A stretch of 64,000 nt of DNA. Origin: Deltaproteobacteria bacterium. Its GTDB lineage: Bacteria > Desulfobacterota > Desulfomonilia > UBA1062. This document shows positions 1-9,026 of the stretch, piece after piece. The notes under the pieces were generated by a model. It saw only the letters and a program-made list of their open reading frames with translations. It was not told where the DNA came from and made no database searches. The translations under genes and the position numbers were made by a program. The number at the start of each line of letters is the position of its first letter. Position 1 is the stretch's first letter. The DNA lies in the NCBI GenBank assembly GCA_018433085.1, contig JAHDRW010000019.1, forward strand, positions 217,979 through 281,978, in the 5' to 3' direction.

Positions 1-1407
1 CATGCCGTCGAGGCTCGATACCACGCGGATCGCGATCACGTTGGCATAGGTCCGCTCGTCCCCCATGACGCCCACGCTCTTGACGGGAAGCAGCACGGCA
101 AAGGACTGCCAGACGCCGGGAAAGCCGTCCCACTTTTCGATCTCCTCCTGCACCCTTAAGTCGGCCTGCTGGAGAATGGAGACGTTCTGCGCGTTCACCT
201 CTCCCAGGATTCTCACCGCCAGGCCGGGGCCCGGGAAGGGTTGACGGCTGACGAGGCTTTCCGGCAACCCGAGCTCCCTGCCAAGGGCCCTCACCTCGTC
301 CTTGAAGAGCTCCTTGAGGGGCTCGATCAGGCTGAACGAGAGGTCCTCGGGCAGCCCGCCCACATTGTGGTGGCTTTTGATGGTGGCCGAAGGGCCTCCC
401 TTTGCCGACCTGCTCTCGATGATGTCCGGGTAGAGCGTTCCCTGGGCGAGGAAATCGGCACCGCCGATGCGCTTCGCCTCTGCGGAGAACACGTCGATAA
501 AGGTGTTCCCGATCTTCTTGCGCTTGTCCTCGGGGTCGGTCACGCCCGCAAGCCTTTCAAAAAACAGGCCGCCAGCGTCCACGACGTCCAGGTTCAGGGG
601 ATAATCGCGGGTGAAGATCCGCCGGATCTCGTCCACCTCGCCGAAGCGCAGCACCCCGTTGTCCACGAAAATGGCCGTCATCTGATCGCCGATGGCCCGG
701 TGGATGAGGGCCGCGGTCACTGCGGAGTCCACGCCGCCCGAGAGCCCGCAGATCACCCGTCCATCGCCCACCTGCGAACGGATGGCCGCCACCGACTCGT
801 CGACAAAGCCCGCCATGGTCCATCCGCCGCTCAAGCCCGCGACGCCGAAGAGAAAGTTCTGCAGGATCTCTTTGCCCCGCGGGGTGTGCACCACCTCGGG
901 GTGGAACTGGACGCCGTAGATCCCTTTTTCATGGTTTCCCATGGCGGCCACGGGGCACGATGCCGTGCGCGCCAGGACCTCGAAGCCTTCGGGCGCCTGG
1001 ACAACATGGTCGCCGTGGCTCATCCACACGTCGATTTTCTTCCCGGCGCGCTCGAAGAGCGACCCGTTGCCGACGATATCGATCGTGGCAGGCCCGTACT
1101 CGCGGGCGCTGCCACGCGCGAGCCTTCCTCCCAGCTCGCTCGCCAGGAGCTGCAGGCCGTAGCAGATCCCCAGAACCGGGATCCCGGCCTCAAGGAGCGC
1201 GGCATCCATCCCGGGATGATCCGCCTGCATGACCGAGCTGGGCCCGCCGGAGAGCACCACGGCCTTGGGAGACATTGACTCGATCTCTCCCCGGGTGATG
1301 TCGTGGGGGAGGATCTCGCAGTAGACACCGCATTCCCTGATGCGGCGGGCGATGAGCTGTGCGTACTGTGAGCCGAAATCCAAAACCGCGACGATCTCAC
1401 GCATCAT
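1..1407 (-). CDS. guaA: GMP synthase (glutamine-hydrolysing), C-terminus cut by window edge
   Basis: Makes GMP from XMP, ATP and glutamine in the cytoplasm, the last step of guanine nucleotide synthesis. The visible 469 residues read without interruption from an ATG at 1407 (a second ATG follows at 1404). The class I glutamine amidotransferase domain comes first, with the nucleophile in GICYGLQ (Cys82). The ATP-pyrophosphatase domain follows, with the P-loop SGGVDS at about residues 222-227. The last visible residues (MGDERTYANVIAIR) belong to the C-terminal dimerisation domain, so some 40-50 residues lie outside the window. It is the most downstream of three minus-strand genes, 86 nt after dapF, and may be co-transcribed with it. 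Family assignment is secure. Confidence 0.97.
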   Translation of the reverse strand, partial: MMREIVAVLDFGSQYAQLIARRIRECGVYCEILPHDITRGEIESMSPKAVVLSGGPSSVMQADHPGMDAALLEAGIPVLGICYGLQLLASELGGRLARGSAREYGPATIDIVGNGSLFERAGKKIDVWMSHGDHVVQAPEGFEVLARTASCPVAAMGNHEKGIYGVQFHPEVVHTPRGKEILQNFLFGVAGLSGGWTMAGFVDESVAAIRSQVGDGRVICGLSGGVDSAVTAALIHRAIGDQMTAIFVDNGVLRFGEVDEIRRIFTRDYPLNLDVVDAGGLFFERLAGVTDPEDKRKKIGNTFIDVFSAEAKRIGGADFLAQGTLYPDIIESRSAKGGPSATIKSHHNVGGLPEDLSFSLIEPLKELFKDEVRALGRELGLPESLVSRQPFPGPGLAVRILGEVNAQNVSILQQADLRVQEEIEKWDGFPGVWQSFAVLLPVKSVGVMGDERTYANVIAIRVVSSLDGM

Positions 1408-1493
1408 GACGGTTCACCCCGCGTGCCGCGTGTGAGGAAACGACCGAGATCGGACACTCGCCGGAACAGACTGCCTGTTCGGTGAGAGCCATA

Positions 1494-2297
1494 TCAGAGC
1501 ACGAGTGTGCCGGTATAGACAAAGGATACCTCTCCGGTAAGCCATACATCCGAGTAATCTCCATTCATACAGGTGAAATCTATGGTCAGGTTTCCTCCCG
1601 GCATGCTCACGAGAACAGGCGAGGTGCCCACCCTGCCCGCGGCGTGGCCGACGATGGCCGACGCGACGGCGCCGGTGCCGCAGGCCAGCGTCTCCGCCTC
1701 GACACCGCGTTCATAGGTCCGGACCCGGATGCTGCCGGATCCCGTGGCCTGGACGAAATCGACATTGGTGCCTGCGGGGGCGAAAATGGGGTGTGTTCTC
1801 ACGGCCCTTCCCAGCGCGTCAACCGGGAAGCGGTCGAGATCGTCGACGAACCAGATGGTGTGAGGAACCCCGGTATTGACGTGATGCACCACGGCATCGC
1901 GGCCGTCCACCGTGATGGCGATATCCTTATGAAGCCCGTGCGGCTCGGTGACCCGGATGGAGACGTCCTCGGGGTTCACCCGCGCCTCCACGATGCCGGC
2001 CAGGGTCCTGAAACGCATGTTGGCGCCTGCGATGGAACGATCGACCGCAAAGGCGGCTGCGCACCGTGCGCCGTTGCCGCACATCTCGGCCTCGGTCCCG
2101 TCCGCATTGAAGATGCGATAGGTGAAGTCCGCGGTGTCGTCGCAGGGGCCGAGCACCAGGACCCCGTCGGCTCCCACGCTGACCTTGCGGGTGCAGTATT
2201 TCCGGGCGAACTGTGCGTAGTCGATATCAACCGGTTGGTGGAACGAGTCGATCACGATAAAGTCATTGCCGGTACCGGACATTTTGGTAAATTCCAT
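1494..2297 (-). CDS. dapF: Diaminopimelate epimerase
   Basis: Cofactor-free racemase converting LL- to meso-diaminopimelate for lysine and peptidoglycan. Both catalytic cysteines are present: one in MCGNGARC near residue 73 and one in ACGTGAVAS near residue 208. The start MEFTKMSGTGNDF at 2297 matches where the family begins; an in-frame ATG at 2315 would add six residues (MRTPHT), and neither has a strong ribosome site, so the start is slightly uncertain. It lies downstream of dapL on the same strand, separated by about 220 nt, so the two probably serve the same pathway without overlapping. Length is normal for the family. Confidence 0.96.
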   Translation of the reverse strand: MEFTKMSGTGNDFIVIDSFHQPVDIDYAQFARKYCTRKVSVGADGVLVLGPCDDTADFTYRIFNADGTEAEMCGNGARCAAAFAVDRSIAGANMRFRTLAGIVEARVNPEDVSIRVTEPHGLHKDIAITVDGRDAVVHHVNTGVPHTIWFVDDLDRFPVDALGRAVRTHPIFAPAGTNVDFVQATGSGSIRVRTYERGVEAETLACGTGAVASAIVGHAAGRVGTSPVLVSMPGGNLTIDFTCMNGDYSDVWLTGEVSFVYTGTLVL

Positions 2298-2517
2298 GGT
2301 GTGGGGCGTCCTCATCGTTTTTGAGTCTTCTCACATGCACATCAAAAACAGGTTCATCCGAACCCGCGAACATTGTCAGGAGTGTGCAAGCATTAACAGA
2401 CTCATTGTGTCAAGTCAAGGGGATTGGACGGCGGTATCGAGTCGTTATTCCCGATGCTTACGCAAGAAAATATCCGTGCCGGCGGAAACCACCCTGATCG
2501 CTGTCAGGTCCTCTCCG
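2298..2517 (-). promoter_or_regulatory. dapL-dapF spacer with possible dapF promoter
   Basis: This 220-nt spacer carries, on the minus strand, overlapping -35-like boxes TTGACTTGACA at 2418 down to 2408, followed by GTTAAT at 15 nt from the first of them. That is a weak promoter candidate for dapF. No hairpin with a T run was seen after dapL, so read-through is also possible. Confidence 0.25.
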
Positions 2518-3738
2518 CTATATGGTCCCGCCGATCCTCTCCATGGCCTCGACTACCCGTTCGAGGTCGTTGAACGCGCTGATCCTCACGTAACCCTGTC
2601 CGCATCGTCCAAAGCCCGCGCCGGGGGTGCAGACCACGCCCGCCTTTTCCAGGAGCAGGTCGAAGAACTCCCAGGAATCGGTCTTTGCGTCCACCCATAT
2701 ATAGGGCGAGTTGTCACCGCCCACGCATGAATAGCCGAACCCTTTTAATTTATTGAGGATATGCCCGGCATTGTTCAGATAGTAGTCGATGAGAGACCTG
2801 ACCTGTGCCCTGCCTTCCTCGGTGTAGACAGCCGCCGCCGCCCTCTGTACCGGATAGGAGACGCCGTTGAACTTGGTGGTCTGGCGCCTGTTCCACAGAC
2901 CGTGGAGCAGGTGGGCGCAGCCGGAGGTGTCGTAAGCGGCGCAGTCTCTGGGGACAACGGTGAACGCGCACCTGAGGCCTGTGAAGCCGGCGGTCTTGGA
3001 GAAGCTCCTAAACTCTATGGCGACCTCCCGCGCGCCGGGTATCTCGTAGATGGAGCGGGGGATGGCGTCGTCGCGGATGAAGGCCTCGTAGGCGGCGTCG
3101 TACAGGATGAGCGCCCGGTTCTCGCGGGCGTAGTCCACCCATCGGGAAAGGCGATCCCGGGTGATGGTCGCCCCGGTCGGGTTGTTGGGGAAACAGAGGT
3201 ATATCAGGTCCACCTTTTCGCGGGGCAGCTCGGGTACGAACCCGTTGCCGGCGGTGCTCTCCAGGTACACGATGTTGCCGTACCGGCCGTCCGACAGATC
3301 CCCGGCCCTGCCTGCCATGATATTGGTGTCCAGATAGACCGGATAGACCGGGTCGGGAATGGCCACCCGGATATCACGGGCAAAGATCTCCTGGATGTTC
3401 GCGGTGTCGCACTTGGCGCCGTCGCTTATGAATATCTCGTCGGCCGATATGTCCGCGCCCCGTGATCTGAAGTCGTTTTCCGCGATTGCCTCCCGCAGGA
3501 ATGCATAGCCCTGTTCGGGCCCGTAACCGTAGAAGGTTCCCTGAGCGGACATCTCGTCCACCGCCGCGTGCAGGGCGCTGATGCATGCTCCGGGCAGCGG
3601 CCGGGTGACATCGCCTATGCCGAGCTTGATCACCTTCTTCCCCGGGTTTTTCTCCTGGAACGAGGAGACCCGCCTGGCGATCTCTGAGAAGAGGTATGAT
3701 GCCTTGAGGTTCAGGTAGTTCTCGTTGATTCTGATCAT
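2518..3738 (-). CDS. dapL: LL-diaminopimelate aminotransferase
   Basis: PLP enzyme that makes LL-diaminopimelate directly from tetrahydrodipicolinate and glutamate, bypassing the succinylated or acetylated intermediates. It is a fold-type I aminotransferase of 406 residues, the usual length. The PLP lysine is K248 in [10 protein letters not shown], and the C-terminal [15 protein letters not shown] segment is typical of DapL. With dapF downstream it defines the aminotransferase variant of lysine synthesis, common in Desulfobacterota. It is divergent from the PilZ gene at 3968 across about 230 nt that must hold both promoters. The ATG at 3738 gives a good N-terminal match to the family ([20 protein letters not shown]). 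Confidence 0.96.
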   Translation of the reverse strand: MIRINENYLNLKASYLFSEIARRVSSFQEKNPGKKVIKLGIGDVTRPLPGACISALHAAVDEMSAQGTFYGYGPEQGYAFLREAIAENDFRSRGADISADEIFISDGAKCDTANIQEIFARDIRVAIPDPVYPVYLDTNIMAGRAGDLSDGRYGNIVYLESTAGNGFVPELPREKVDLIYLCFPNNPTGATITRDRLSRWVDYARENRALILYDAAYEAFIRDDAIPRSIYEIPGAREVAIEFRSFSKTAGFTGLRCAFTVVPRDCAAYDTSGCAHLLHGLWNRRQTTKFNGVSYPVQRAAAAVYTEEGRAQVRSLIDYYLNNAGHILNKLKGFGYSCVGGDNSPYIWVDAKTDSWEFFDLLLEKAGVVCTPGAGFGRCGQGYVRISAFNDLERVVEAMERIGGTI

Positions 3739-3967
3739 GGTCCCTTTGTCTCACCTCTCTTTCGCGTCAGTCATCTCATGGCCTTTTCCCGTGAAGGAAC
3801 AGGTCCATGACTATCTACCACAGCTTTTTCCCTGGGAAAAACAGTTTCTCTTTCCCTTCCTGAAAAAAGCCTGTTTTCTCGCCCGAGAGCAGTTTCTTAA
3901 GAGGAAGTATTAAGAAATAAAACAGCTTTGTCGAATAATACTATCATAAGATACACACGGAGTGGAT

Positions 3968-4324
3968 GTGAAGAAGGACAAGCGAAGGCATTCCAGAAAA
4001 CTGCTCAGGATCGAAGCCCGTTATCAGGACTCTTACGGCAGGGTCTTGAAGGGAACCGTGAGAAATTTGAGCCTCAGCGGGGTATTCATCGAAACTCAGC
4101 AACCTCTGGAGAAGGGCGAGAGCCTGCACGCAACGCTCGACGCCCACGATCTCGGCAAGGTGATCGATGTCTCGGGCAAGGTAGTGCGGCTTGAGTTGAA
4201 CAAGGGGATGGCCATAGAGTTCGATGATCAGAACAACCGGGATGTCAAGCTTCTCCTCAGCAGCCTGCGAAAGCTCGACCAGGCCTCTCTGCTCGCACTG
4301 AGCCGTTCAGCTCAGGGCGACTGA
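3968..4324 (+). CDS. PilZ domain protein (c-di-GMP binding, single domain)
   Basis: Small cytoplasmic protein of about 118 residues consisting of one PilZ domain. The two ligand motifs are visible: RRHSR (RxxxR) near the N-terminus and NLSLSG in the position of (D/N)xSxxG about 30 residues later. GTG at 3968 is preferred because GGAG sits five bases upstream; an earlier in-frame GTG at 3962 has no ribosome site. It stands alone, divergent from dapL and convergent with the TPR gene, so its partner cannot be read from context. It is one of three PilZ proteins in the window. Confidence 0.85.
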   Translation: MKKDKRRHSRKLLRIEARYQDSYGRVLKGTVRNLSLSGVFIETQQPLEKGESLHATLDAHDLGKVIDVSGKVVRLELNKGMAIEFDDQNNRDVKLLLSSLRKLDQASLLALSRSAQGD

Positions 4325-4471
4325 GCCGATATTTTCCCGTAACCGCTTATCCTGCCCGGAAGCTTTCTCGAGGCCGTGCCCGACTACTGCAGGTTTTCTG
4401 TGCTCAGGCCCGCCCCTTTGAGAAAAAGCATCCCCTTATCGCCAGCCGGAAAAGTCATCGGCGATGTTCCC

Positions 4472-4497
4472 TCACGCCAGGCACTCGCCTGGCGTGA
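4472..4497. terminator. Perfect 11-bp hairpin between convergent genes
   Basis: TCACGCCAGGC and its exact complement flank a 4-nt loop, between the convergent PilZ and TPR genes. Neither side has a good T tract (TATTTAG on plus), so this is a candidate bidirectional terminator rather than a textbook one. Confidence 0.5.
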
Positions 4498-4512
4498 TAT
4501 TTAGAGGTAGGA

Positions 4513-5250
4513 TCAGAGGTCTGCCATAAGCCGTTTCGCCCAGTCGCTATAATATCTCTCTTCACACACAGAGGCATGGTCCAGGAGTGCCTTTGCCTGG
4601 GCCATATTCTCATCTCCTCCGGCATCGATGAGGGCCTCGGCGAGGTAGACCTGGCCTTCGGCATCGTCAGGGTAGGCCTGGTTGTATTCTTTCAGGTACG
4701 AGATGGCCTTTTCCTTGTCGCTCAGCGGCCAGGGCAGCACGTACCAGAAACGGCCCAGAGCCTTGATGGGGCCGCCGGTCGTATAGGTCTTGTCGATCTC
4801 ATAGGATTTTTCGAAGCTCGCCTGGGTTTTGTCCTTGAGCCCTTCCCGCAGGGCGGTGAGAACACTCACCCCGTCCGAGTAGTTTCCCACGGAGCACCCA
4901 TACCAGAAATGGCCCTCCACCCTGTCCGGATTGAGGGCAATGGCCTTCTCGCCGTACATCATGCCCATCTTGCCGTACTGCTTGCAGATACCCTCCCAGC
5001 CGTCCGCGTTGCTCTCCTTTGCCTGGTTGCAGTATTCCCGATAGGAGCGGGAGGCCTTCCATGCGGCATCATAACTGGCGGGGTCCGACTCCGAGGCCTG
5101 CGCATAGAGTTCGGCTGACTTCAGGAGATTGTCGAGTCCTCCCTGATCATAGAGTGCGTCGGCCTGGGCCATGATATCCTGCGCAGCAAGATACCCCGGT
5201 AAAACAACCGCGAACAGAACGATCAGACATTCTAAGAGAATCCTCCTCAT
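4513..5250 (-). CDS. Exported TPR-repeat protein
   Basis: 245-residue protein starting with a signal peptide (hydrophobic run from about residue 4 to 22, ending near AAQ), so probably periplasmic. The rest is helical with tetratricopeptide-like units, for example AEGQVYLAEALIDAGG near 200 and a central HFWYGCSVGN segment reminiscent of TatT/TRAP-associated TPR proteins. AAGGAGG lies just upstream of the ATG. On the minus strand TATAAT (5275-5280) and TTGAGA/TAGTAT boxes upstream suggest its own promoter. No partner gene is adjacent. The specific role is unknown; a TRAP link is only a resemblance, since no TRAP transporter gene is in the window. Confidence 0.75.
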   Translation of the reverse strand: MRRILLECLIVLFAVVLPGYLAAQDIMAQADALYDQGGLDNLLKSAELYAQASESDPASYDAAWKASRSYREYCNQAKESNADGWEGICKQYGKMGMMYGEKAIALNPDRVEGHFWYGCSVGNYSDGVSVLTALREGLKDKTQASFEKSYEIDKTYTTGGPIKALGRFWYVLPWPLSDKEKAISYLKEYNQAYPDDAEGQVYLAEALIDAGGDENMAQAKALLDHASVCEERYYSDWAKRLMADL

Positions 5251-5464
5251 GGTACTGAACCTCCTTCACACTATATTATAATGATAAATACTATTTCGCT
5301 TTCAGGTGTTCTCAAGTGAACGCGGGTGCGACACAGGGGGCAGGGGTCAGGAGGCCCGTGTTCTCTTCGGGGAAGAGAAAAGACCGCCCCAGGTTGTGCG
5401 CCGGAGAGGAAAACGAGGGGATCGCCTCTCCTTTAAAGGCCGGCCTGGCGTGGAGCTTTTATGC

Positions 5465-5493
5465 TTGTCAAAAGGCATGAATTGGCGTAGAAA
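5465..5493 (+). promoter_or_regulatory. Possible sigma70 promoter for the deacetylase operon
   Basis: TTGTCA (5465-5470) and TAGAAA (5488-5493) are separated by 17 nt, just ahead of the small gene at 5528. The rest of the 5251-5527 spacer shows no coding signal. Confidence 0.35.
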
Positions 5494-5527
5494 AAAAAGG
5501 ATGCAAAATGGGGATCCCTTTTCTCAT

Positions 5528-5872
5528 ATGTCGAATGTAAAAGGGATTGCAGTTGATCTCCCTTTCTGCAGGTTCAGGTACGTCGCCATCGAGGGAGATC
5601 CCGTCAGAAGCACCGTCTACGACAGCAAGGCCGCCGCGCTCCCACGCCCACACGACGAGGTGGAGAAGCGCGAACCGCCCGTGCGGCGTATCGAGTATGT
5701 CCCCCCCGCACCGGTCACGACCCTGGGTTCCGATCCCTTGGTTTCGAGCGCCTCGGTGATCCACGAGCTCTTCTTCGGGAGAATGCGTGCGGTTTCCACG
5801 AGCCCCGCGGGAGGGGGCGATTATCAGGTTCTGAAGGAAGAGGCCCCTCACGCCCTGGATCTTTATGTATAG
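5528..5872 (+). CDS. Hypothetical protein, proline-rich middle
   Basis: 114 residues, not recognised. Codon usage with G/C-biased third positions supports a real gene from about 5570 onward. It is rich in charged residues and proline, with RIEYVPPAPVTTLGSDPL near the middle, and has no signal peptide or membrane segment. ATG 5528 has GGGGA about 13 nt upstream; an alternative ATG at 5501 would add nine residues. It ends 17 nt before the deacetylase gene, so the two are probably one transcript. No function can be proposed from sequence. Confidence 0.55.
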   Translation: MSNVKGIAVDLPFCRFRYVAIEGDPVRSTVYDSKAAALPRPHDEVEKREPPVRRIEYVPPAPVTTLGSDPLVSSASVIHELFFGRMRAVSTSPAGGGDYQVLKEEAPHALDLYV

Positions 5873-5889
5873 CTGAAGGTGGAAATACG

Positions 5890-6906
5890 ATGATCGGTGT
5901 GGTGTCAGACCTGAGGTTCATGGATCACGAAACCGGAGGGTACCATCCCGAGAGTCCTCTGAGAGCTCAATGTCTTCATACCCTCTTCATCAGGGAAGAT
6001 CCCGGGATAGTGCTCGTTCAGCCGTCCGTCTCGCCGGTTGAAGACATCGCGCTCAACCACGGCAGGGGCTATATCGAGTCCATAGCCCGCGCCGCAGGGA
6101 GAGAGTCGGCGGTAAACCTCGATCCAGACACCGTGTGCTGTCCCGATTCGTACGAGGTTTCCCTCCAGGCTGCGGGATCGCTGATCAGTCTGTGCAGAAT
6201 GGCACTGGATCGAGGAATCGACGCAGGCTTCGCCTGTGTGAGGCCGCCGGGGCACCACGCGAGGAAAGACCGCGCCATGGGCTTCTGCCTGTTCAACAAC
6301 GTGGCGATTGCCGCATCCAAGGCCGTCAGGTCGTTCGGGGTAGAGCGGGTGGTGATCGTGGACTTCGATGTCCATCACGGAAACGGCACCCAGGAGAGCT
6401 TCTACGCGGACAACCGGGTGTTGTACTTCTCGACCCATCAGTACCCCTTCTATCCGGGGACCGGCGCCCTGTCCGAGACCGGGACAGGGGAGGGCGCCGG
6501 GTATACCGTGAACTGTCCACTGAGCGGGGGAATGAATGACGGGAACTTCCTGGCCGTATACCGACACATTCTCCAGCCGATCATCGAGGAATACGAGCCC
6601 GGGCTGGTGCTGGTGTCCGCGGGTTTCGACGCCCATGCCATGGACCCCATCGGCGGCATGCAGCTCAGCTCGGATGGATTTGCCGCAATCGCGGCCGTCA
6701 TCCAGGAGGCTGCCAAAAACGTGGGCGCCCCGGTCGTGTATTCGCTCGAAGGCGGGTACCATCTCGGTGCGCTGAAGGAATCCGTGTCCAGAGTGATGGA
6801 TATGCTCAAGGGAACAGCCACTCCATCCATCGAGCCGCTACCGTTTCCCGGGCTGGAGAAATTCATCAGAGTACACGGGCAGATATGGCCCCTGGCAATG
6901 AGATAG
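5890..6906 (+). CDS. Class II histone-deacetylase-family protein (AcuC/HDAC-like amidohydrolase)
   Basis: Zinc-dependent deacetylase fold, 338 residues, full length. Recognisable pieces are the HH pair in RPPGHHARKD (about residues 117-126), zinc ligands in DFDVHHGNGTQ and in SAGFDAHAMDP, and the C-terminal EGGYHLG loop. Family members remove acetyl groups from acetyl-lysine or small acetylated amines such as acetylpolyamines; the substrate here is not visible. AAGGTGG precedes the ATG. It sits 17 nt after the small gene at 5528 and 15 nt before a cyclic-nucleotide-binding protein, suggesting a three-gene unit in which deacetylation may be linked to cNMP level (inference). Confidence 0.92.
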   Translation: MIGVVSDLRFMDHETGGYHPESPLRAQCLHTLFIREDPGIVLVQPSVSPVEDIALNHGRGYIESIARAAGRESAVNLDPDTVCCPDSYEVSLQAAGSLISLCRMALDRGIDAGFACVRPPGHHARKDRAMGFCLFNNVAIAASKAVRSFGVERVVIVDFDVHHGNGTQESFYADNRVLYFSTHQYPFYPGTGALSETGTGEGAGYTVNCPLSGGMNDGNFLAVYRHILQPIIEEYEPGLVLVSAGFDAHAMDPIGGMQLSSDGFAAIAAVIQEAAKNVGAPVVYSLEGGYHLGALKESVSRVMDMLKGTATPSIEPLPFPGLEKFIRVHGQIWPLAMR

Positions 6907-6921
6907 AGGGTAAAGTTTCTC

Positions 6922-7677
6922 GTGTCCGTTGCCGAAACGGCAAGTATGCTGGAACCCAGGACCATCGAGGCGGTGTCGGTAAAAGAGTATCGTCCCGGCG
7001 AGGTTATCGTACGGGAAGGGGACGCCAACGAATACTTCTACGCGATTCTCCAGGGAGAGGTCCAGATTTACCAGATGGACAAACCCATCCGCATTCTCTC
7101 CGACCGTGACGTGTTCGGCCTCGAGAACTACTACCGGGGGATCCCCTACAGCACCACGGCCAAGGCCATGAAGTCCTCGCGCGTGGCCGCCTACGAGTCA
7201 GACGCCATCGAAGACATCGCCTTCAGCAAACCCGGCCTGGTGAGCATGGTCCTGCGCTCGGCATATCTGCAACTGGAGCAGACCACCTCGGTGGCCGAGT
7301 CCAATATCCCCTACAGCGAGACCATCAATCTCGATGTACGGGAGTTCGCCGACGGTGAAACCATCATCGAAGAGGGTACGGACGGCACCGAGATATTCAA
7401 GCTCTATCAGGTGGAGCAGGGGCTCGAGGTCCTCAGGAAAGGGGTGCGCATCGCCACGATCACAAAACCGGGCGAGTACTTCGGCGAGATGAGTTTTATC
7501 CTCAACGAGCCGAGGAGCGCGACCATCCGCTCCTTGGGCAGAAGCGTGGTCGAAGTCCTCCCGGTTCACGAGGGGGGGCTGGAGAAGATCATCAGCGAAA
7601 ACCCAGAGGTTGCCCAAAAGATCATCTCTTCTCTTGCCCAGAGGCTCAAGCAGGCAAACCTTCTCATCGTCAAATAG
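6922..7677 (+). CDS. Tandem cyclic nucleotide-binding domain protein
   Basis: 251 residues with two cNMP-binding beta-barrels and no recognisable effector or DNA-binding domain. The first spans about residues 20-115 (YRPGEVIVREGD to SSRVAAYE); its phosphate-binding cassette is degenerate (VFGLENYYRGIPYSTTA), lacking the usual Arg-x-Ala. The second, about 135-235, has the canonical cassette FGEMSFILNEPRSATI. GTG 6922 is preceded by AGAGGG at 12 nt; ATG 6946 is an alternative. Immediately downstream of the deacetylase gene. Most likely only the second domain binds ligand and the protein acts on a partner. A fair alternative is a structural sensor that no longer binds nucleotide. Confidence 0.85.
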   Translation: MSVAETASMLEPRTIEAVSVKEYRPGEVIVREGDANEYFYAILQGEVQIYQMDKPIRILSDRDVFGLENYYRGIPYSTTAKAMKSSRVAAYESDAIEDIAFSKPGLVSMVLRSAYLQLEQTTSVAESNIPYSETINLDVREFADGETIIEEGTDGTEIFKLYQVEQGLEVLRKGVRIATITKPGEYFGEMSFILNEPRSATIRSLGRSVVEVLPVHEGGLEKIISENPEVAQKIISSLAQRLKQANLLIVK

Positions 7678-7742
7678 AGAGTCTTATCGGAAGTCCATCA
7701 ATCCGCAGGGTAAGGAACCCTTCTTAGGGATGGGTGCTGTCT

Positions 7743-8900
7743 TCAGGGGATATCGTCTCCGGAACCCCGAGCACCGGATGGAATCGTCCCGGCATCTCCG
7801 TACCCGTGCCCCGGCCCGCACGATGTTCTTTCCATCAGGGCCCTGATCGCGGGAATTGCCTGAAGCGCCGTGTTTCTGCCCTGTTCGATCGTGAGCTCTC
7901 CCTTGTTGAACTCCAGGGCCCGCACCCCGTCGACCACCGGTTCGATGAGGATATCGGGCTTGAGGTGCATGAGCATCAGACGGTTTTTCTGATATTGCTG
8001 GATGTTCGTGGCACTGAGCATGACCTCGAAGATGTTGAGCATGCCCGTTCGATCCTTTTCGGAAAAGCTCCGGCCGATGAGGGATGCGATCCTGTCCCTG
8101 CTCTGGACGAGCTGCTCCTGCAGGGCGATGAACAGCTCGCGGTCACGGGAGGTTCCGGCCTGATGCCTGCCCGTGCTCATCAGCGACTCCCGGATGGACT
8201 TCACCCTCGCGGAGAGCCTCTCGGTCCTGAGTGCCCTGAGCGCACGGTCGATGAACCAGGAGGGGAGGTCCTCGTCATCGTGCGACGATTCTTTCTGGGC
8301 GCTTAAGATCGCCCGTTTCTGTGTGGCCGGGATCTTATCGGGAAGCTTTGAGTGCAGGTTGCACGCAATGGTCACATCCGGGGAAAGATCGGCGAGAATA
8401 TCAAGGGGAAGCGGGTCCGAGACGCCGCCGTCCGTCAGGAGCCTTCCGCCTGCCACCACGGGCTTGAAGACGCCGGGCATGGAGATGCTCGCCATGACCG
8501 CGTCGACCAGGGGGCCGCGAGACAGGGGGACCGTCTCCCCGGTGAGGAGGTCGGTGGCCACCGCGGCAAAGGTGATCGGGAGGTCTTCGATCCTGATGTC
8601 TCCGAGCAGGGAATGGAGAAACTTCCGCGCCTTTTTCCCGGCGAAGAGGCCGGATACCGGAAACACGGGATCGGCATAGAAGCTCAGGGCGTCCATGAAC
8701 GAAAGACCCGAGATGAGCTCCTTGAAGGCATCCATGGCGCCGCACGCGTACATGGCACCCACAGCCGCACCGGCGCTGGAACCCACAATGATGTCTATCG
8801 GGATGCCGTGCTCTTGAAGTACCTCAAGCACCCCGATATGCGCGCCGCCCATGGCCCCTCCGCTGTCCAGTGCAATGCCGACGGTCAGCTTTCTTTTCAT
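7743..8900 (-). CDS. Patatin-like phospholipase family protein
   Basis: Serine lipid acyl hydrolase. The N-terminal 190 residues form the patatin domain: oxyanion loop SGGAMGGAHIGVL, nucleophile S42 in GSSAG, and catalytic Asp in DGGVSDPLP. The remaining about 190 residues are helical and specific to bacterial RssA-like patatins of this size. ATG 8900 is chosen because GGGGAT sits seven bases upstream and the protein then begins MKRKLTVGIALDSGG; an ATG at 8936 would add 12 unlikely residues. It converges with the cNMP gene and diverges from the histidine kinase at 9027. No signal peptide, so probably cytoplasmic or peripheral to the inner membrane. Confidence 0.9.
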   Translation of the reverse strand: MKRKLTVGIALDSGGAMGGAHIGVLEVLQEHGIPIDIIVGSSAGAAVGAMYACGAMDAFKELISGLSFMDALSFYADPVFPVSGLFAGKKARKFLHSLLGDIRIEDLPITFAAVATDLLTGETVPLSRGPLVDAVMASISMPGVFKPVVAGGRLLTDGGVSDPLPLDILADLSPDVTIACNLHSKLPDKIPATQKRAILSAQKESSHDDEDLPSWFIDRALRALRTERLSARVKSIRESLMSTGRHQAGTSRDRELFIALQEQLVQSRDRIASLIGRSFSEKDRTGMLNIFEVMLSATNIQQYQKNRLMLMHLKPDILIEPVVDGVRALEFNKGELTIEQGRNTALQAIPAIRALMERTSCGPGHGYGDAGTIPSGARGSGDDIP

Positions 8901-9026
8901 GAAGTATCCCCTACCGGATAACGCCTCTGAAATCAATCCGGGACAGGCAGACCGGAAAAACGGACTCCGGTTCTTAGCAGGAAGGCGGGAATAAAGAATA
9001 TCCCCTTATATTCCGAGTAATTCTCC

